64,000 nucleotides of DNA from NCBI RefSeq assembly GCF_905220365.1, contig NC_061133.1, positions 13,134,171 through 13,198,170 of the forward strand. Reading direction: 5' to 3'. The translations under genes and the position numbers were made by a program. Shown one piece after another: positions 13,445 to 26,916 of this stretch. Source of the stretch: Vanessa cardui. Lineage: Eukaryota; Arthropoda; Insecta; Lepidoptera; Nymphalidae. Positions within the stretch are counted from its first letter, which is position 1; the number at the start of each line of letters is the position of its first letter. The notes beneath the pieces are model-generated. The model did no database searches, was not told where the DNA came from, and was given only the letters and a program-made list of their open reading frames with translations.

Positions 13445-13472
13445 AAAGAACCCCGTAAAAACGGGGTTCTTT
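13445..13472. repeat. Perfect 12-bp hairpin with AAAA loop
   Basis: Arms 13445-13456 and 13461-13472 are exact reverse complements (AAAGAACCCCGT and its complement) around four A residues. The GC-rich stem core stands out in this AT-rich intron. It resembles a bacterial intrinsic terminator in shape, but nothing nearby is bacterial. Its role is unknown. Confidence 0.85.
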
Positions 13473-14515
13473 AACCTCTACTTAATAATATAAAATGGAT
13501 TTTAAAAACCAGTCAAATAGCCTATTTATAACAGAAAATTTGATTTCGTTAAGGAAAGTCGTTAGTTATTCGTTAAACCTCGGTTGTCAAAACGATCTTC
13601 CTCGGGAAGAAACAAATACATTTATATATTCGTAGCGTGATTGCTTATTGTATTGTAATGCGACACAATGATTAAGTGGCGTCCATAAAGCTGCCTTCAC
13701 ATACGCGGTATATAATTAAGAACGTCGAGATAACATCGAATAGAAATCGTTATCAGATGGGAAATTATTAAAGACATCTTTTTAGGGTTTCTGTCAATGA
13801 AATCTTCTCTTGAATACGTTATTTAAATTGTTAATTAATTTCGGTATTTCAATTTTGATTTTTAATTAAGGAAATTGTTTTGTATCTAAAGTCTATTAAA
13901 ATTTATATTATGTAATTTTTGAATTAGTATTTCTTTTAATATATCTTTACATTTAAGGCTTGGATTAAAAAATCTCGTGTTATACTGTACTTATATGGAT
14001 ACTACTCCCTATATTTTATGAAAAAAGGTTGAACTGGTTTTAGACTTTTTTTTTTTGACAACGTGTCACTTCGAATTTAGGCAGCGATCGCTTTCGCACG
14101 TATACCCATGTGCTCCTGGGATTGTTACTCAGTGAAGCGAATGGCGAGCTCGGCGCGGATGACAGGCAACGGGATGTAATCTAATAAAACGAAAGTATGT
14201 CCATACCCTAACGCAACATCTTAAATCGCGCATGGTTAGGACAAGTTACAGGGCGAATCGAAAGTGGGTCACATGACAATGAGGCTGTCCCGGTAATTAC
14301 CCGGCACAATAGAGCATTGTCTGCGCTGTGCGACATTTCCGCCGGCGCGCGCATCCTGCGAGCCACGCGGCTATATTCATAACAAAAACCGAACAACGAA
14401 ATGAGATAAAGCAATAATAGCGAATCACTAATGAGCTTCTACGATTTGTTTAATATCTTTATAAATTATTAGTAGTCCCCTTTGATAGCGTTTAAGGGGT
14501 TTTTGATATCATGTA

Positions 14516-14654
14516 TTAGGCAAAAAAATAGCCAATCCTTGGAGTTCAAGTTCAAGCTTACTTCACACCAAATTTCATCAACGGTTCATTGGTTTGGTCG
14601 TGAAAGAGCGACTTAGACACAGAAAGACATGCTTTATAACATTAGTATAGATTA
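14516..14654 (+). repeat. CAGA-containing interspersed repeat, copy 4
   Basis: The family's GGAGTTCAAGTTCAAGCTTA, CACCAAATTTCATCAACGGT and GTCGTGAAAGAGCGAC blocks are present, ending in ATTAGTATAGATTA. The 5-prime head is lost. Confidence 0.7.
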
Positions 14655-15224
14655 ATTACATTGCCTCTTAAATACGGTGGTTATCTATGATCCCGTTTGG
14701 TCTCCGTTTGGAGATATATGTAGCTATAGAGAATGAGCAAGTGTAACACTTCTATATTGAAAAATGATTTTTGACTCTCAATTGACTTTGTTCGTATTTT
14801 ATTAGCATTCTTCGTCGTAACATTTTGTTGTGTTTTTTTTTTCATAATTATCGACAATGACGATAATCTTTTCACATTTTCTTAAAACGCTACGGTATTT
14901 TAAATTACAATATAATATTAGTTAGAAAACACTAAAAGGTAAAAACATAAAATTTAACGACATTCATTTAAGTTATGTTACTTTTATGAGCTATAAAATA
15001 TATAACTGTATATATTAACGAACACTTTCTCCCTAGTTAAGTCAAAGTGACATTCAAACACAAAATTAAGTAGGTAAGGGCTTGTCTAGCAATCAGCTGA
15101 TCCGATTAATCGGCTTAAAATATTCTGTCGCGCCTTTCCTTAATCGCTTGTGTTATACAGCGTGTGATAAGTAATAGTAGTCTTGTATTTATGTATTTTT
15201 TTATACAATTATAGCCGACCTTTT

Positions 15225-15421
15225 AGTACGCCCGTCTAGGTAGGTACCACCTACGCATTAGATATTCTACAGCCAATCAGCAATAGTTAAAATTTTTGGG
15301 TATCAAGGATGAATGAGCAATGTAACTATAGACATAAGGGACATAACATACTAGTATGAAAGGTGTAGGTAATATTTCTTACAGCACCGATGTCTACAGG
15401 TGGTGGTAACCTACCTGTTAC
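15225..15421 (+). repeat. Poly(A)-ended interspersed repeat (family 2), copy 3
   Basis: It begins in CGCCCGTCTAGGTAGGTACC and keeps GAATGAGCAATGTAACTATA, ACAGCACCGATGTCTACAGG and GGTGGTAACCTACC. The 3-prime end is truncated before the usual CATATGCTCGT. Confidence 0.7.
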
Positions 15422-17744
15422 ATAAAATAAAAAAATAGCCGCTGACGGTAGGATCAACTACTACTTATAGCCTTTACCATTTACCACTTTAAGAAATATA
15501 AAACATATCTTATACCAAGAATTCTCTGACTATCACTGAGTTAATTCTCTTTTACCATTCAAACAGAAACACTATAGTCTGTTCGCGTTAAGAATGCAGT
15601 GAGTTGTCATTGTTTACCGGCCCATTTGACCAATCAAATCTTTTCAAATTACAAAGTCAAGTTCACATTGAACAGGTAAAGACATAAGTTCGAACGTGAT
15701 GGTTGTGGATTTAATTAATTATTAACTGATATTAAAAAAAATTACAAAAACAATGACTATAGAATATTAATTATTTATTATTCCTTACGGGATCTGTTAT
15801 TTTGATCTTAACGGACTCAATATTAGGTATTATATAAATCATAATATTCCTTTTATGTACTAAAACGGTCTGTATCTACGATATTCTTTGTATTGTAGAT
15901 TTATTAACAAGATAATATATTTAATAATACTTGTTACGCAATTAATTAGGTGTAGCGATTGACATCGAAATAGATCACTTGTTCGTATCTTTGTCATCTT
16001 TATAAATTGTATTTAATGGTCTTTTGTGACAGCGAAAGTAGCAGCTACTTATTATACTAACGAGATGATGAGGAATAAGATACAGATTTATATAATATAT
16101 GATAAGTAATTGATTACTCAAATTTAAATTCAACATTTTGAAAAGCAAATCTACAAAAGCGGCAAAATAAACATCGGGTTTATTCTTTTTTAATTTAAAA
16201 GCATTGTATATGGTAACCGTTAAAATAAGCAAAAACCCTAAATACTAGGATAAATGATTCTAAGGAACAAAATTGTATTTGTTTGTATATAGGCCAGGTG
16301 TTAAAAACCCTATGTAATCCCATATATCGTCTAAACCCATGATGACATACATTTATATATCTTATCTTTATTTCATGATGATTCGTTGAGTAGTTAACTT
16401 GTAAAACTTGACAAATAAACTAACTCACATTTGTATTGTTTATTATTATTCCAGTAGTTTCCCATAAGGACTTACTTAAAGAAAATTTGAAGCTACTATT
16501 CCACTGAAAGAACTAACTAAAATTCCCAAAGTATACTTTTTGTACGAAAACATTAATTAAATTAAGGTATCGCTCGTGGATACGATTTTATGTCATATGT
16601 AACACTCTGTATATGTCCCTGGTGAATGGATCGTGAACCAAACTTCGAGGCTTCATGTTTGAGTGACCGGCCGCACGATTTTTATACACACATTATTAAT
16701 ACTACACTTCACCATCTTAATTGCCTCTTGGTGTTTGATTAAAAATGCTAGTTACTGAGCTGAAGCGTTTTGCTATTTAATGCTATAAGTCACTGACCCT
16801 ACGATTGCTCTGGGATAAGAGATCTAGGGTTGATTGTAAGCCCTTACGTAACCGAATATTCTGGTATCAGTATCATAATTTAGACAGTAATTCTACGGCA
16901 TAACAGCAACGCTTAATATTGCTGGGATCCAGGTTTAGGGAAGAGTAAGCCAGGGTATAAAGTATAAGGGACACAATTAGTATGTGAGTAAAGATTCTTC
17001 CCAGGATTGTTGTCATAACTACGGAGCCTTAATGCGAACTTGCCCGATTATTTAATAATAGTTTATCCTTTTTATAAATCAAATAGTTAATAAACAAATT
17101 AAATATGATTGAAATCAATTACCTCTTAGGACCTTTTAACATTACGATGCTGTTATTACGTTATTGTATAAACTTTATAGATATGATAAAATAATATATC
17201 TTCGAATACTCGAATCGTTTAAATTATATAATTAAAAATAAACGATTACATTATTCGATTTAAATTTCAATATAAGGTAAAAGGGCCAAAATAATTAATT
17301 GATAAGATTTAAAAATACTCTCCTTACAATTATAAATAAAGTATATAAATACCACTCGCATAACTTATATATACATATAAATATATAGTGTTGAAAATTC
17401 GTGACACGATACAGTTTACAAACGAAAGTGATTGTATAACAGAAGCGAGACATTCCTTTATTAAGAGAAATTGTTGTAATCAATTAATTATTAACATTCG
17501 TTTATTATATATAATGATTTATCAACAGACTCGACCGGTCTTCGTGTGTGTTAATTAGGATATTAGAATCTACATATGTTATCAGAAATTATTGAGATAC
17601 GAATCCAAACATAAGAGATGTATACGGGATAATAATGATTATATGTTTAGTTTTGGAATAATCTATACCTTATATACAATCACTACTTACTTGCCCGTAC
17701 CAGCGTGATACGGGGGTGAACATACATATGTATTTTTTTTGCCT

Positions 17745-17955
17745 TTTTGCGACATGATTAACTGTTGATGTTCTATTTCAACTTATTTACACAAAAACCT
17801 TAATAAATTTTATATCTAAACCCTCCTTATGACTCCCTCTCTCTCTTAGTGAAAACCGTATGAAAATCCGTTCAGTAGTTTCGGAGTTTACCGCGAACAT
17901 ACAGACAAGACAGACACGAACGGTAGACTTGTTTTAGAATGTGTAGTGAAGATGA
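17745..17955 (+). repeat. Interspersed repeat with CCGTATGAAAATCCGTTCAG core
   Basis: The segment AAAATCCGTTCAGTAGTTTC followed by CATACAGACAAGACAGACAC matches a repeat type I know from many insect genomes. Only one copy is seen in this window and the borders are uncertain. Confidence 0.5.
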
Positions 17956-20015
17956 ATATTCGAATATCTTCAGATGAACAAATTAATGTATACTCCTGCA
18001 AACAATGTATTCACAATTGTTAGATGTATTATAATATCATTTTAAGTTAATAAGTCGTGTGTTGCGTCAATTTGACTGACACGCTGATAAGGTCTGAAAA
18101 TATGCGGTTAGCGAGAATAAGTGGCGGCGAGAGGCGACCTGACATTTACGGAAAGTGTAGTGCGATAAGCGAAATTATCCACAGCTACGGAACCAGCATC
18201 CGTGACGAAATGATTGTCCATCACGGCTCAAGTTGAGAGATGTGGAGAGGATTTGTGAATCTATTTAAACGGTATATTAAAGTATGTAATGTTTTTCTAA
18301 AATAAGGATTATTTTTTAATTTATTTTGATTTAGATTAGCAATTGGAGCAAATAAAAAGGAAGTCAGACATTTAATGTTATTGATTCTAGTCACTGAGTT
18401 GCTCCGCAATCTGGTGCTATAAAAAATATATTTTTATTGTGATGTTTGATGCGTATCCTGACAACGTTACAATTAAAACTAGAACGTCTTCGAAATCTTG
18501 CTTTCTGTCTGCTTGGCTTGCCACCAAACTGAACATGCACAAACGTCTAACACTGATAAAATAATTGATCATAATTTTGATTCCATTCAAGTATATTAGC
18601 TATAAGAGAGAGAAGCAACGAAAGAAAAATTATTTCACTTAAAATATAATCACAGAGACTAAGAGATAAATATTCTTACCCTTAAAATATTAAAATACCA
18701 TAATATATTTTTAAGATCGAGTATTTTGTACGTTAAATTGAAATTAAAAACGAAACAGCTATGCTTAAAGATTAAGCTTGTATTGGAATACCATAATGTG
18801 CTTTAAGGTTAGGCTTGCATTGGTTACAAAGATCTGAGCAAGATTACCTCTTAGCCGCGAGAGCTCGTCACTCGGATCATTCGTTCATCGTTCACTTCCT
18901 ACCTGCGGCTTTGTTTGTATTTCCATTACTGCGGTGATATCGATGTATTTTGAATCGAGTAGCGGTGCCCTGGCTTCTATTCGGCTACAAGCTGCCTGTG
19001 GTCGGATCTGTCTCGATTGCTTGTCAATCGTTCGTTGCTTCCTACTGTTTCGAATCGATGTAATTTCAAAGAGGCACCGTTAATAAACTTTGACGGCGGT
19101 CGATGTTTGTGTACAACCTTGTCTTGTGTTATTAGCGCACTTATAATTGATAATTGTCAAATTATCTTAAGTGCATCAGAAGCTATCGGAGATGCCACTT
19201 GTCATATATTTGAATTTGAACAATTTTTTTAAATGTAGGTCGTATTATATGCATGTGGAAAACCTGTTTGATATTAATGAGTAGATTATAAAAGCGTTTC
19301 AGTGATTTTTTTTTCATGAATATGTTCTTAATACTACTCTTTATTGTAACTTGACATCTGGTGTTGCAGCACTAATTTCTTGACAATTGACATACATATA
19401 TTTATATCCATTTATTGGGTTATGTTTGTTAATTTTAAGAACACGATTAAAAATCTTATTGATAAATGTTGATATCCACATACTTGCTAATGATTTAAAG
19501 AATACATTGTTTCATTATCATGAAGTGTTCATTAGTAACGTCAATTCATATCATTAATAATCAAGTATCGTACTTTATTGTATGTTTTGGGTAACACTCG
19601 TTTGATTTATGGTGACGTCACAACACTCATGAGCTTTACATAAATTGAGAGCTCGGTTTACAAAATTATAAATATTCAATATCTCGGATTTAGTATTCTG
19701 ACACCATCCATCACCGATAATAGCTTATTAATGTATTTGTAAACGACAATTAAAAAGTTTTCCTAAATGTTAAGTAGGTTAGTTCTTAAGGTTGATTTTG
19801 ACTCGTAACATAAAAATGAGTTTCTTTACCATAAAAAGATTCAATTATTGGAGACAATTAATTGTATCGAACAGACGAATGGCATTCTCAATTGTCGATG
19901 GTGAGTGGTAGCGTGTAGCGTGCCCCACATACAATAGGAAGTACAGCAGGGGACGGTAGGGCTGTCGCTTTCAATTCAATTATATATAAATAACAAAACA
20001 TCTTATAATTATGGA

Positions 20016-20207
20016 ACACAGCTGGGATACTCCAGTGTTGAAAGTGCGTACATCTTAACCAATGATTGCGGATTCAATCCCAAGCAACCACCACTGATTT
20101 TTTATGTGCTTAATATGTTTTTATAATTCATTTTGAGCTCGAAGGAACCTTACATGTGTCAAATTTCAATGAAATTATGTCACATGTGAAACCACCAATC
20201 CACATTG
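20016..20207 (+). repeat. Metulj-like SINE, copy 2 (degraded)
   Basis: Worn head and body: GTACATCTTAACCAATGATT, B-box relic GATTCAATCCC, TTATGTGCTTAATATG and ATTATGTCACATGTG are recognisable. The 3-prime third is missing. Confidence 0.65.
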
Positions 20208-21670
20208 TAGTTTGAAGGAATTCGCTCCTAACCTACTCCACAAAGGTAGAAGAGTCTTTAGCCTTGGGTATTTACAGGTTGCTACAATTCCTTTCGAACG
20301 ATCACTAGAATTGAGCGCGCTTATTGGTCGAATCAAAAAGCGCGCGCTACTGGCCCCTGTTACACACTTCCGTCCCTTTGCACGAAATCACTCCCACGGA
20401 TCGCAAGAAAGCGAGATGGAAGATGTTACATATCAAAAATCGGTTAACACATACATCAAATAATGTAAAATATTAAATGCTTAATTTTGTTTCCTGTGAA
20501 ATCATAATTTAGAATCAATCGTCATTGTTAATTAATACGAATAATTAACAATATCAATAAGTGAAAACATAAAGTAAACGTTTCCCCCGGTAACCCTGCA
20601 CCTGGATGCAAATCACTAACGACATCTTATTAGCACGGAACCGCTGATCTCGGACACTTGCTTTAATGGATCACCTCGCTAATGGGTAGCAATTGGAATT
20701 ACAGATCGCACAATGGATAGACGGAGAATAATTTAATCGGCAATTAGGAACGTTTATTTTAAAGGCAATAAACATAATAAACACGTTTTCATAAACAACG
20801 TACGCCTTTCTTAAGACTACTTTCAAAAGCTGTTTTATATTCAATCATATTTATTCAAAACATGTGTACCGATCAATTTTACTCTGTACCTAGCATAATA
20901 TATATGTATAGACGATTTTTTATGCTTGTATACATACGCATATATCTATATTTAAGTAACATAACTTTGTATTTTAAATATAGAAAAAGATTAACAGGAA
21001 CAGTAGGTTCCTTGCTGGTTATTCTCGGTAGAATCTACTTTCCGAATCATTTTAGATTTTGGTTGTTTTGAGAAATTCACTTGGACAATATTAAAAAAAA
21101 ATGATCTTTTCGAATCTTACTAGCCAGACTGCGATACTTGAATAAACATAATTGAAATAAAACTGTAGATTTTTGTAATATGTTCATGATATGAATTCAT
21201 TGTCCAACAATAAAAAGTATAGCCAAATTAAATTGTTTACTGTGTGCAAAATGAAATGTACTGGGCAGTGAGATTCTCATTATCAAAGACCATTTGATCT
21301 CGACAACTTGGACAAGGTGTTTCTCTCTAATTGATCACCCTCGTAAATTGGAAACAAATTCGATCACTAGTTCCGTGAATACTAAGTTAATTGCAAACAT
21401 CTATGTTGCTGATAGAACACTTTGGTCTAAATTAATCTAGGAAGTTCGTAAATTGACCATTTATATAAGAAGTAATCAGAATGTCCAGTTTGTGACATTT
21501 TTAATGTGTCTTTTACATAGAGTGACTTTAGATTATATTTAAATTTACGACGCGAATCTTTCTCTACTCTTGTTGAATTTCATTCAACTATAAAGTAAAT
21601 TAAAGACGCAAGAATCAAATCCGAACTGTCTTCTTATTTGAAATTGATGTATACAACATACAGCTTGTAT

Positions 21671-21945
21671 ATATCCCACTGGGCTAAGGCCTCCTCGTTC
21701 TTTGAGGAGAAGGTTAGGAGCAAATACCACCAAGCTCTTATTAGCTAGACGCTTGATTCACATGTGTTAATAAAATCGTTGAAATTATACATATGCAGGT
21801 TTCCTCACGATGTTTACCTTCATCATAGATCTCGAGATGTATTATAAATACAAATTAAGCACATGAAAATTCAGTGGTGCTCCTGAGTTTGAACCCGTAA
21901 TCATCGATTAAGATGTACCTACGCGTTCTTATCACGGGACATCAT
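21671..21945 (-). repeat. Metulj-like SINE, copy 3
   Basis: Reverse copy with ATCCCACTGGGCTAAGGCCT at the left, GCAGGTTTCCTCACGATG in the middle and the tRNA-like head with complement of GGTTCAAAC near 21890. Many substitutions suggest an old insertion. Confidence 0.75.
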
Positions 21946-22543
21946 AGCTCTTAAATTTAAATATAATCCATCGCTTATAGTCGTATCTCCTAAACCCGAG
22001 TCGCTTAAGTAGCTATTAGTAGCATAAATTCAGTGGGTGTAAATTCTTTACAGAGACGAGATAGAAATAAGTTAAACATGAACTTATACTACTAAAATAC
22101 GTCATAATGATCATTATAGAGACGACACTGACACTAATCATTTCCTTGTTATTAACTTATGAATGAAACATGTTTGTGTAATCAAAACAGGGTCGAGTTC
22201 ATCCGAACCCAATAAAATAAATGGCGCCAGATACGACACGCTCAGATTATTTACGATCGCATTAACTTGATTATTTATGTAATTAAAGTTTTTAGAAAAC
22301 AACATTGTTGTCGACGTGTGCACTCGCGATATCGCTAATTACGTGATAAAGTTAATTTCACGCGAGCTCTAATAACGAGATACACGCAGTATGCAATATT
22401 TTAATTATTATTTTACTACATTACTTTTACATACATTACTTTTACATGTGTTTTCTTTTTCACAATTAAAAAAATAAATAAAATTAATTATAAATACAAA
22501 GTTAGATTATTGATACCAAATAGAACGTATAAACTGGACGTCC

Positions 22544-22595
22544 ATCCTTACATCTCCATTGATGTGAAACTCCACATCAATGGAGATATAAGGAT
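22544..22595. repeat. 23-bp hairpin, one mismatch, six-base loop
   Basis: Arms 22544-22566 and 22573-22595 are reverse complements at 22 of 23 positions around AAACTC. There is no known repeat family or gene here. It could be a fold-back relic or a very short small-RNA precursor. At 52 bases it is at the lower limit for a microRNA hairpin. Confidence 0.85.
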
Positions 22596-22630
22596 CCACA
22601 CGATCTTGCATATAGAATAGCATATATAGA

Positions 22631-22782
22631 ATAACTAGTTTTCACTCGTGTCTTCATTCGTATTTTAGGGTAAAAAGTATCCTAGATCATTGCTTTCAAG
22701 TTCAAGTTTGCTTCATAGTAATATATAGAGCGACCGACAGACAGAGTTACTTTCTCATTTATAGAATTAGTATAGATAGTAT
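22631..22782 (+). repeat. CAGA-containing interspersed repeat, copy 5
   Basis: It starts with ACTAGTTTTCACTCGTGTC, keeps CAAGTTCAAGTTTGCTTCAT and GAGCGACCGACAGACAGAGT, and ends in AATTAGTATAGATAG. A short internal part is deleted. Confidence 0.7.
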
Positions 22783-25700
22783 AGATTGATTTAAAAATGA
22801 ACATTTGTGGCAGATTCATGATTCGTTCTAATTATCGATTACATTGAAATACTCAAACATTTTCCGGATAAGTTACGAAGCATAAAGACTCACTTCACTC
22901 TTTAATACCTTTAATTGACATTCATATCATAATTCACTGTTCGACTGCTTGAATACCATAACAGCTATCTCATTGACCTTTATCTATCAGAGGCTGCGTG
23001 CGTGAGGTCCATAACTCTAGGGATAATCGGCGACACTGCGTGGGCGACCCTATAACTGTTCAGCACTTATATTTAACGGTGTTAGCTGACTGACTGTATC
23101 ATTCGAGGCATGCAATAAAATAATACACCTATATCAACAATACCTACACCATGTATAATATCTTCCGTAAAAGTTGTAACTGGTCTGAAGAATTCTATAT
23201 TTAAATACGCCTGATTCGTTACTTTCTCGTTGGAATTAATGAGCATATCAAAAAACACTTTGGTGTCTTAAAATGAAAACATTCCAAACACAGTTTATTG
23301 AAATATTTCTTATTTTTAGTTCAATTATCCCTCGAAGGATTCGAAACATTTTTCTTTACCAAATAGATAAATTTTATTTACAGCACCGTTATAACTGGAT
23401 TCCGTTCTTAACATTCGATAACTTTACGTACATAAATAAACCATGAACGCGGTAAGAAACTGTTAGCTATCCCATAGCTAATCTGTAATGTTCTTGATGA
23501 CCACCAATATATTTGAGCCTTATTTCCAACACCGGTGTTTCGGATGTCTTTTATAGGAGAATGAATGAGAGGTCTACGGTGTTAGTTAAACTGGTCAGGA
23601 TTCGTTAGAGGTGTAAGGCTAATTGTTTTGTACACGGACCTAAGATTTATAACGTCACGCAGTGAGCAAACTAAGTTTGACTTTAACGTTTAATTTAATG
23701 ACAATCTTAATTAATGAGAATTCCTTTCTAAATGCTTGTAGGAATCTCATGCTAGGGCATTGCTTCAAATTACAATCAATGTCTTTCTTTATTAATATGA
23801 CCTTCTTTATTTATTAAATAATATACTTTTTGTCCAATATTTTGAATTAAAAAAAGTATAGCTTTGCAAAATTTTATTAGTAAATCGTTATTATCTACAT
23901 ATTACTGAGTATCATTATCTTAGTAATTCAAAATGAATTTGCAATGAAAACTGCTCAACTATTAGACATCAAATATAAAATACTAAAGTTGACGCACCTA
24001 ATAATAGTTATATAAACTCAACAGTAAAATCGTGTTTTAGCAAAGACATTAATTTAACATCTGACAGAATTCGAGTGCTCAATATAATATGATTAATTCA
24101 AACGCCATTGGGTTAAACGAATTTATTTATTTGTCACGGCACTGCTTAATTGCTTTTAAGAATTTGTCCAATTTGGCTTCATCGACCAAATATTGTTGAC
24201 CTGCAAAAAATAACACACGGTACAATGTTTTGAGGTTCCGACATCTAACGCAGTTGTAGAAACTTTTTTAAAGTAGCGTAATCCTAAATTGTTACTGAAC
24301 ACAACTACTAAGAAGTCACTAAATTAGATAAAAGCTATTTATGAAACTTTGATTTGAAGTAAGGTCTTTGTTAAATGTATGGACGTAACATCGTGTTTAG
24401 CCCTCAAAAGCAATACATATGGGAGTTCCGCCCATTCATGGTCCGTTTGAATGCCTCTGTCCCGCTACAACGGAAATTATGGTTGCTGGACCGTCGCATG
24501 GGAACAATTGCATAATCGTTAATCGCTGCCGTCACAACGGTAGGATTGCAGGCGATAAAATCACGAAAACTTCAGTCCGCAGGAAATTCATTTCCGACTT
24601 TATATTGACAATTTTTACGATCGGTCAAGATTCCACGCAATGGAAGACCCTTGAGCCGTTTCGAACATACATCCTTAGACACAACCGTTGCATAATATTG
24701 GCGCTGCTCGCGATCTGATGTCAATTTAGACCATTTCGGGACACAGGGAAAGTAGTATAATAAATCACCTTGTCTTTACGTCTCATTGGGCGTGATTAAT
24801 AAACTTTGATATACGCTTATTGAAGCTTGACCGCTTCCACGATTCAAGCGAGGATTTTAATTGGTCATATCGTTAACGTGTTTTACGTGAAATTTATTTT
24901 CACTTTTTCGGTTCGTTATCGGTTTTCGTTAGTGCTTTCACCGATGTTTCGTTTATATTTGCAAGATTTATTTCAGATCACTGGAGATATTAAATGTTAT
25001 TTTGACGTTTTGACACTGCTCTTATCTCTTTTGATGGATGAGGTGACGAGCTAAAGTGTCCATTAAATATGACATGACCTCCTGGCTTTAGTAAATAAAC
25101 TTAATTAATGTAACGATTAGTATTGTGATAAACTCCTTGTATAAATATCGAAGTTATCACGTCTATATTGTATCACTCTGTCTAGGACTTCTTGGAAATA
25201 TATGTTGTATAAGATATGTTATTTCATATGACATTATTTCTCACGGTGTGTTTTGTATTGCGTAAATATCTACTATGTACGTGAATAAATATAAAAAAAT
25301 ATGCGTTATTATTAAATTAATGATATCCAATCAATTTAAGTTTGCAAACGTACTGAGCGCTGTAAGTTTTGTATTTTCGGTTATTTGTCTGAACAATTAG
25401 ACAAAGTTTCCTTATTTACAGTTTCATTATTTATTTAGACTACAATGTCATATTTACACGCGTCATACGATCGTTTTGTTATGCACTGAAACGATTAACC
25501 TCGACTCAGGCGCAGGTCAAGTTCATCAGGCCAGGGTCGCTCTAGATTAATACCACAATCCAACGCGGGCGGCCGATAGTTTTCTCAAATAGATGGACTG
25601 TAAAGTACAACATAACAAATAGCTTTGTATCAAACATGTCGGCTCCATATTCACAATACTTTACAAAAGGGTACATTCGAAGAACTCTCGCCAATAAAAT

Positions 25701-26727
25701 TACAAAAAGTATTTTTAGATGAAGGTGCTACAAAGTAATATTCCTAGCGATGCTCGCTGAGGAATAATTTGCGACCTTTGAATAGCTCTGAAATTGGCGC
25801 TGATAAATTAAGCTTTTAAACACAGCAATTACGAATAGCTGGGATAATATTTTAAACGTTTAATTTACTTCTCACCATCAGTGAGGAAATAGAGTCTAGA
25901 TTCATATAAATATCTAGATAAACGGATCGAATATCCTTAATGAGCCTGAGACTAATTACGTGCGTTGGATGGTCTATTAGGGCTAAGCTAAGTGGATGTG
26001 ATATAGTATATTTGCCTTTTAAGTGCGACGTTGAGGTACTGGGTAGGAGGTTGAGACAGTTTGTCACTGGAATGGAGGAACTAAGGCTGCGTTCATATAA
26101 GACTGAATTATATGTTGACGTTTTATGGAAATTTGCTGTCGCGTTGGTTACCTTGTTTATTAGTAAGACTATAAGTGTTTCTGGTGCTATTGTAAAATAT
26201 AATAATTTGTAACCAATTCCTTAAAATATATTGTTTCTGGACGATTTGATTTTGAGTTATATTTTAAAATAAGTTTACCAAAACGACTTTTATAGAACAT
26301 TTTAAATAAAATACTATCGTGAGTATAACTCCTTTTCATGCGAGACAGGTGAGCTTAATACAACTTACTCGCTAACTAAATAATGGATAGGTGACGCCTC
26401 TCCCTAGCTTAAGATGTTGGTCTAAATAAACGCGTCTAGTCTTACCCCCCGCGGAGACCGACAGTGTACCTGATACTTGCTAGCGTCAGAATGCCGTTAA
26501 CTACAATTTCCATGAAGAAAACTTGATTACAACGTTGCCCGCGCGATAAGTACGTTTCCTGGGCTATGTAAATATTTGAATTAGGAATATTATGATTTAT
26601 TCGAAGAACGCAGTCATTTCTTTTTCAAATCTTTAATCTTACAGAGAAGTTCCCAATTTCCCAATTGAAACTATTTGGTCATATTTTCTCCAATACATGT
26701 TTAACAAAAAAATATTTTCTGTTGCAG

Positions 26728-26916
26728 CCAGACACAGTCCCGCAAGCCAGCGTGGATATGACGACAGTGCTAGAAGTGAGCGAGGCAGATAGCGTGACGG
26801 GTCATGCCCACAGCCTGGCCATCACGGCACCGGAACGTGTCACGTTCGTCAAAGGAACTTGTAGAGAAGAGGCGCGGTGGTGGTCTGACGTGCTGAGCGT
26901 ATACCCGAGAAGCAAG
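26728..26916 (+). CDS. osp: osp exon A: C-terminal half of PH domain 1
   Basis: 63 codons, phase 0 at both ends. The acceptor is TGTTGCAG|CC and the donor AAG|GTATGT. The product starts PDTVPQASVDM and holds SLAITAPERVTFVKGT, then EEARWWSDVLSVYPRSK, the C-terminal helix of a PH domain with its conserved Trp pair. An open frame continues upstream into intron from an in-frame ATG at 26665, but the acceptor and the family match set the exon edge. The first PH strands must lie in an earlier exon that I could not find in the window. Confidence 0.9.

Larger units (their letters stand above)
10540..26727. other. Long non-coding stretch before the first visible outspread exon
   Basis: About 16 kb with no supported exon. 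It is AT-rich and holds scattered repeats (12308, 14516, 15225, 17745, 20016, 21671, 22631) and two hairpins (13445 and 22544). GC-richer patches occur near 14080-14360, 18840-19100, 20310-20450 and 24420-24720. Their open frames lack splice sites and recognisable domains, so they may be conserved non-coding DNA. I looked for the missing first half of PH1 (a W-x-R-R-W-F-type coding segment) and did not find it. Confidence 0.5.

Noticed and set aside
24419..24718. Plus-strand open frame of 99 codons
   Set aside because: It has an ATG-like start but no recognisable family, no promoter and no splice context. Composition is only mildly GC-rich, so it is kept as non-coding.
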